In this document: piece after piece, positions 59,659-64,000 of the stretch
Position numbering within the stretch: the first letter of the stretch is position 1
Layout of the letters: each line of letters begins with the position of its first letter
Assembly: GCA_963693305.1 (NCBI GenBank)
Contig: OY855909.1
Span: 3,819,241 to 3,883,240 of the forward strand
DNA from: Meandrina meandrites
Lineage: Eukaryota; Cnidaria; Anthozoa; Scleractinia; Meandrinidae
Length of the DNA: 64,000 nt
Direction: 5' to 3'
Made by a program: the position numbers and the translations under genes
Notes under the pieces: generated by a model
What the model was told of the DNA's origin: nothing
The model's input: the letters and a program-made list of their open reading frames with translations, nothing else
Databases searched by the model: none

Positions 59659-59712
59659 ATACTGATTTATCCTGACATCAGTCCTACTGCGTGGATAATT
59701 TCTGCTGCTCAG
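59659..59712 (+). other. Isolated exon-like segment
   Basis: A CTTTGTAG acceptor-like site, an 18-codon open stretch (ILIYPDISPTAWIISAAQ) and a CAG|GTAACA donor-like end. No partner exon was found; it may belong to the gene-like remnants upstream. Confidence 0.15.
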
Positions 59713-60189
59713 GTAACAACCCGCCTACCGTAAAAACCTTAGATCAATATCAAAACAAGCGACTAAGACAGTTTGAAACCGAGGCTGGCGACATGTACGT
59801 GATCCCAAGCTGGGTGGAGTGTTTCGCGCGTTCCACTTGGTGCTTGTCTACTTGCACGCTCCCGAGGACCGGTTGGTGGTAATACGGTTGGGGAAGACGG
59901 GGGCTGGTCATGATGTGCTTGTATTGGAAACCCATCCTATTTGGCATTGCACGTAGGTATCATGAGTGCCATACGAGTCAACTCAGATAACATGTGATCT
60001 GAGAGCCACGATTCGGTGGTTCTTCTTCCAGCGGGCAGTACTTGTTCTAGATAACCCCCTGACTCTAACTCCCAGTGGGACTACCTGGGCTCTAACCCCC
60101 GGAGGACTGCCTGTATTCAAGCGGGGATTGCATCCAAATATCTAAAAGAAATGAATGATCTAGGGTTTTCGAGAACGGGTTGTACTTCC

Positions 60190-60920
60190 TAGTGTAAGAG
60201 AAAGGTTGGGATTCAAACCCACGACCTTCGGGTTACAGGTCCACTGCTCTACCATCTGAGCTACAAAGCCATGATGGGAACAGCGCGTGAGTGAATCCCA
60301 GTCGATTCACTCATTTTTGTGCCTGAGGATGATCCTAAACTAAAATATACTGTAAAATTCTGACCACTGAAAAAGAAACACAGTGGCTTAGGTGGGATTC
60401 AAACCCACGACCTTCGGGTTACAGGTCCACTGCTCTACCATCTGAGCTACAAAGCCATGATGGGAACAGCGCGTGAGTGAATCCCAGTCGATTCACTCAT
60501 TTTTGTGCCTGAGGATGATCCTAAACTAAAATATACTGTAAAATTCTGACCACTGAAAAAGAAACACAGTGGCTTAGGTGGGATTCGAACCCACGACATT
60601 TGGGTAACAGGTTCACTGCTCTGCCATCTGAGCTTAAGAGGCGCGATGGGAATAGAGCGAGAGCGGATCTTAGTTGATTCACTCATTGATATGCCTGAGG
60701 ATCATTCTAAACTAAAATATACTGCAAGTCCTGACCACTAAAACAACAGTGGCTTTAAGGAGGGATTCAAACCCACGACCTTCGGGTTACTGGTCCACTG
60801 CTCTACCATCTGAGCTACAGAGCCATGATGGGAACAGCGCGTGAATGATGTCTAGTTGATTCACTCATTTTTGTGCCTAAAATAAAATACTCTGTAAATC
60901 CTGACCACTGGAAAAACAAT
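60190..60920 (-). repeat. Four tandem ~185 bp tRNA-Thr-like SINE units
   Basis: Each unit carries, on the minus strand, GCTCAGATGGTAGAGC (perfect D arm, A box) and GTGGGTTTGAATCCCAC (perfect T arm, B box), with acceptor halves GGCTTTG / CTAAGCC. The spacing is exactly that of a tRNA. The anticodon loop reads CCTGTAA (TGT at the Thr anticodon position) but base 33 is C and the anticodon stem does not pair. Unit heads lie near 60200-60270, 60383-60456, 60573-60634 and 60750-60824, with about 110 bases of conserved non-tRNA sequence between. They are therefore SINEs or tRNA pseudogenes in tandem, not functional tRNA genes. Confidence 0.7.
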
Positions 60921-61059
60921 TATTCCACTCGCGCTTGTTGGATAATAGCCGGCTTCTCATATCCACCTGTTTGCGCGCTTGTGGAATAATTGTTAAGTAT
61001 ACTAACTTGTCAGTTGTGAATCACGTTAGACAGGAAGAAGACAATGGCTGCCCCACAAA

Positions 61060-61590
61060 ATATAAAGTATAAATGGCTACGCAGGGCTATGTATGTCTGG
61101 TAAAGTATAGCTATGTAAGAGCATGTAGGGCGGATATATACAGGGCAAAATCTAGAAATTAAATGTATCTCAATAATGGCCATGTGCAAGGCTATGTAGG
61201 TCCATGTATTGCAATGTATGGCTATGTAAGATCATGTAGGGCGGATATATACAGGGGTAAAATCTTAAAATGTATCTGAATAATGACACGTATAATGCTG
61301 TAAGGTGATGTAGGTCCATGTATCACAATGTATGGCTATGTAAGATCATGTAGGGCCATGTTTAACTTTGTAAGGTTAGGTAGGTCCATGTATCACAATT
61401 TATGGCTATGCTAGACCACGTAAGGCTACAGGAAAATATTTATTCATTACCGTAACGTTTGGTCCGTGTATCATTCTGTAGGGTCATGTATGACAATGTA
61501 GGGCTATGTAACTAGTGTATTAATAATGGCCATGTATGTATGCTATTGTATGACTATGTATGGTTAAGTATCACTACTAAGTAGGTCTAT
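61060..61590 (+). repeat. Degenerate ATGTAGGGCT minisatellite
   Basis: Dozens of ~10-12 base units (GGCTATGTAAG, ATCATGTAGGGC, AGGTCCATGTA), with longer-period copies such as GGGCGGATATATACAGGG at about 61128 and 61239. Confidence 0.75.
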
Positions 61591-62089
61591 ATGTGGTGTA
61601 GTGGTCATGGTTCTTACCTTCCAAATTAGTGTGTCAATCTTGTTTCAAAACTTCGGGTTTGTACATGTGTTTTTTTTCCTTATTTGTTCTTTTCTTGTTT
61701 TCTTTGAGATATTTTTCAGGTCTGGATCACAAAACTGGTATCCTTTATTTTATTTCGCAATTTCTTTTTCCCAGTTTTGTTATATTGCTATTCATTATAA
61801 TTGCTACCACTACTGATGTTGTTAACCATGAATTGTAACTGCTAACTAAATTATTTTGGCGTTATAGGGAGGAAGGGAGGAAGGCATATTATAAAATTAT
61901 TCCATTCAAGGTTTAGATAAACAGGATTTTTGCTTCCCATGATACAGTTCTTTTCGGCTGAGCTCACTTGTTGTGATAAATAATCTCACGAATCTGAAGA
62001 GATCACACGAACATCCATCTGCTGATTGAAAACGTCTATCAACACGTATACAGGTCGACTTCTAACGCCTGTGTCATTAATCCGAACTT

Positions 62090-62700
62090 CTAGTTCCTAA
62101 ATTGAGCAATATGTTTATTCAATTCAATTTCGCGAGAAAAAAAATCCTATGAATGATCGATCCTCCAAACCGAGTCCAGACAAATTGTGGTACTGGGCAC
62201 GAAGCCCACCACTCACTTGCTCATAAATCATAAAGCAATCTCCGGAAAGCTTCGGACATCTTCGGCAGTTATCGGATATCGTCAGAATAATCTTCGGACA
62301 TCTTGAATAACGTTTGCAAAGCCTCAGAAACATTTTCGGAAACCCGGCTACTCCGAAGTCAGTTGGCAGGTATATCCGATTAAATTCAGAGGGACATGTA
62401 AAACAATCACTTTCGAAAATCAGCACTACTTTCTCCTAACTGAGCAACATGTTAATTTATTATCAATTCAATTTCGAGAAGCAACAGTCGTTATGGTCGA
62501 ATCCTCCAAACCGTGTCCAAGCGTACTGTGCGACCGACTGGGCACGAGGCCACGAACTCCGGTCTTTCACAATCTTCGTGAAACTTCGGCAACTTTCGGA
62601 CATCGTCATACCGTCTTCGACATTTTCGACAATTTCGCAAGTTCTAAATACAGGCCGTCATTTTTACATAACACCACACCTCTTTGCACTTCGGATCTAG
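62090..62700 (+). repeat. Two ~335 bp diverged tandem units, TTCGGACATC-rich
   Basis: Units starting near 62100 and 62438 share TTGAGCAA-type starts, ATTCAATTTCG, ATCCTCCAAACCG.GTCCA, CTGGGCACGA and runs of CTTCGGACATCTTCGG-like words. Non-coding. Confidence 0.55.
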
Positions 62701-62905
62701 CGTTTAGCCAAAACCTCTAATATAGGCAAAACCACAGCAACAAACCGATGAGAAGTACCGAATCTTTTGCAACCCTCGTCAGAGAAAAAAATGATTAACT
62801 GATCGTACCCTTAAATTTTTCGTAAGGGACAACGGATAATGCAAATGTACCGGATCCCGGCTGATCTGATCAGCAAATTATGGAGAATTCAAACAACTAA
62901 TAATG

Positions 62906-63195
62906 GGAGGCTGACCATACGGTTGGGATGATAAACTATAAATTCCAATATTTTGTCAGGCTTGGATTAACATCTTCAGGGAATGAACTATAATTTCCAA
63001 TGCAATATTTCGTCAGGCATGGCCTGACTTCTTCAGCGAACGAACTATTCTATTAGTTCATTCCCTGAAGAATTCAGGCCATGTCTGACGAAATATTGGA
63101 AATTATAGTTCATTCCCTGAAGATATCAAGGCATGCCTGACAAAATATTGGAATTTATAGGTTATCATCTACAAACGTACGGTCGGTCAGCCGTC
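62906..63195. repeat. ~290 bp foldback element
   Basis: The outer arms GGCTGACC..ACGGTT / CGTACGGTCGGTCAGCC and inner repeats CAATATTTCGTCAGGCATGG with TTCATTCCCTGAAGA pair around a centre near 63050. Each arm itself contains two copies of the ~60 base unit. Confidence 0.65.
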
Positions 63196-64000
63196 CTTTA
63201 TTACTTTGTTTGAAATCTGATCATCACGCTAAAAGCTGGTAAAGAGAAGAGGTTTAGACAGAAATGATATAAAAAAAATACAGTTCAATACATTGGCCCT
63301 GTATTCAACTGTCTTTTTTATCATTTCCGCCTCGATCTCTTCTTCTTGTTGTGCAGATCAGTTTCGTTCTTATTGTTTTTTAGGCTTTTGCCTGGATCGC
63401 CTGGATGACTATCCATGTCCATCTGTAGCGCTGTTTCTGGATACATAGTTGTTAGGTAAGGTAATGCGTGGCTTCGTAGCTAGGTCTACGTAATAACCTA
63501 TTGTCAGATTTGTGATAATCCCGTGAGTAAACATGTGTGTACGAGAGTCAGATTACAGAGATACTAGATTTGATATTTTTCCCTTGTGTCCGTTCACAGC
63601 TAAGCACAGCAGAGAGAACTGGGGACGAGGAAGAGTCTTCCTGAGACGACAGTACAATTGCTGACCAGCAGTTTCACTCTCATATTCAAGATGGCGATGG
63701 CGATGGCGGAGATGGTGGATGGTAAGTTTAATACGACACTGTGCTCTGTATGCTTTTTGAAGTTTTAACATGCATGTACAGTTCAACGTTAACCCGCTTT
63801 TCCTGAAAATGGCACCAGATCGAAAAAGTAATCTTTTCTTGTTACCTTTCTAAACACAATCTAAGTTTTCTCTTCAGAATCCAGCGAGTAAATGTGCCCA
63901 GAAATTTGTTTTTCTTTAACACGAATTTTGACATAGTAGAAATAAATGCAGTCTAATGAAGCAAACACGTTCAGGAAGGGCACTGATTGCTAATTCTCAC
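63196..64000. other. Right edge, possible first exon at 63691-63721
   Basis: On the plus strand AAGATGGCGATGGCGATGG starts a short frame (MAMAMAEMVD) ending at a GG|GTAAGT donor at 63722. It could be the first coding exon of a gene running out of the window. With only ten codons it cannot be identified. Confidence 0.25.

Noticed and set aside
59691..59960. Coding gene at this locus
   Set aside because: Open frames on both strands lack family motifs, and only one weak exon-like segment borders them.
60190..60920. Functional tRNA genes on the minus strand
   Set aside because: The D and T arms are perfect, but the anticodon stem does not pair, base 33 is C instead of U, and the units are in tandem with conserved non-tRNA tails.
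61060..61590. CRISPR-like array
   Set aside because: Units are ~10-12 bases, degenerate and without regular unique spacers; the genome is eukaryotic.

Overview
The window is eukaryotic and reads as animal nuclear DNA. It is AT-rich, with long introns and consistent GT-AG splice signals. I could rebuild six complete or nearly complete nuclear genes, exon by exon, from frame-compatible exons, plus a seventh that lacks only its N-terminal exon. The interspersed repeats include tRNA-derived SINEs whose antisense reading frame is a familiar spurious ORF of cnidarian data sets. With the abundance of short inverted-repeat elements this points to a cnidarian, most likely a stony coral. That assignment is inference; I had no database to test it. 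Nothing prokaryotic, plasmid-like or viral was seen.

Layout from left to right. (1) 1.0-13.8 kb, + strand: a 12-exon mitochondrial-type arginase. Its first intron holds a 2.8 kb non-coding element with a smaller element nested in it; another intron holds decayed Ty3/gypsy reverse-transcriptase fragments. (2) 17.7-20.4 kb, - strand: EXOSC5/RRP46, an RNase PH-like exosome core subunit; its 3' end abuts and may read into a foldback element. (3) 20.9-24.5 kb: a 3.7 kb Mutator-like DNA transposon with ~310 bp near-identical terminal inverted repeats and a 9 bp target duplication (8/9). It sits in the head-to-head spacer between EXOSC5 and the next gene. (4) 24.6-30.5 kb, + strand: BCKDHA, the E1-alpha subunit of the branched-chain 2-oxoacid dehydrogenase, in 9 exons. 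(5) 31.7-33.4 kb, - strand: a two-exon 2OG-Fe(II) prolyl 4-hydroxylase-like enzyme with an N-terminal signal or anchor. (6) 33.6-37.9 kb: a gene-free repeat block with two hairpin elements, two inverted copies of one ~470 bp MITE, and a SINE. (7) 38.2-41.8 kb, - strand: APMAP, a membrane-anchored beta-propeller of the strictosidine-synthase-like family, N-terminal exon not found. (8) 44.2-51.7 kb, + strand: YIF1, a Golgi/ER Yip1-interacting membrane protein, 10 exons. (9) 53.0-55.0 kb, - strand: a small secreted or membrane LRR protein, 5 exons. (10) 55-64 kb: no firm gene. It holds an array of exon-like tandem units, a nested SINE, a 0.9 kb MITE, four tandem tRNA-Thr-like units, minisatellites and a foldback, ending with a possible first exon.

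The genes are unrelated housekeeping and membrane functions (arginine breakdown, RNA decay, branched-chain amino acid oxidation, hydroxylation, membrane traffic). They do not form a pathway. Orientation alternates: arginase/EXOSC5 converge, EXOSC5/BCKDHA diverge, BCKDHA/P4H-like converge, APMAP/YIF1 diverge, YIF1/LRR converge. The unusual content is mobile DNA: many elements can be delimited with explicit target-site duplications, several are nested, and some lie close to splice sites, coding ends or promoters.
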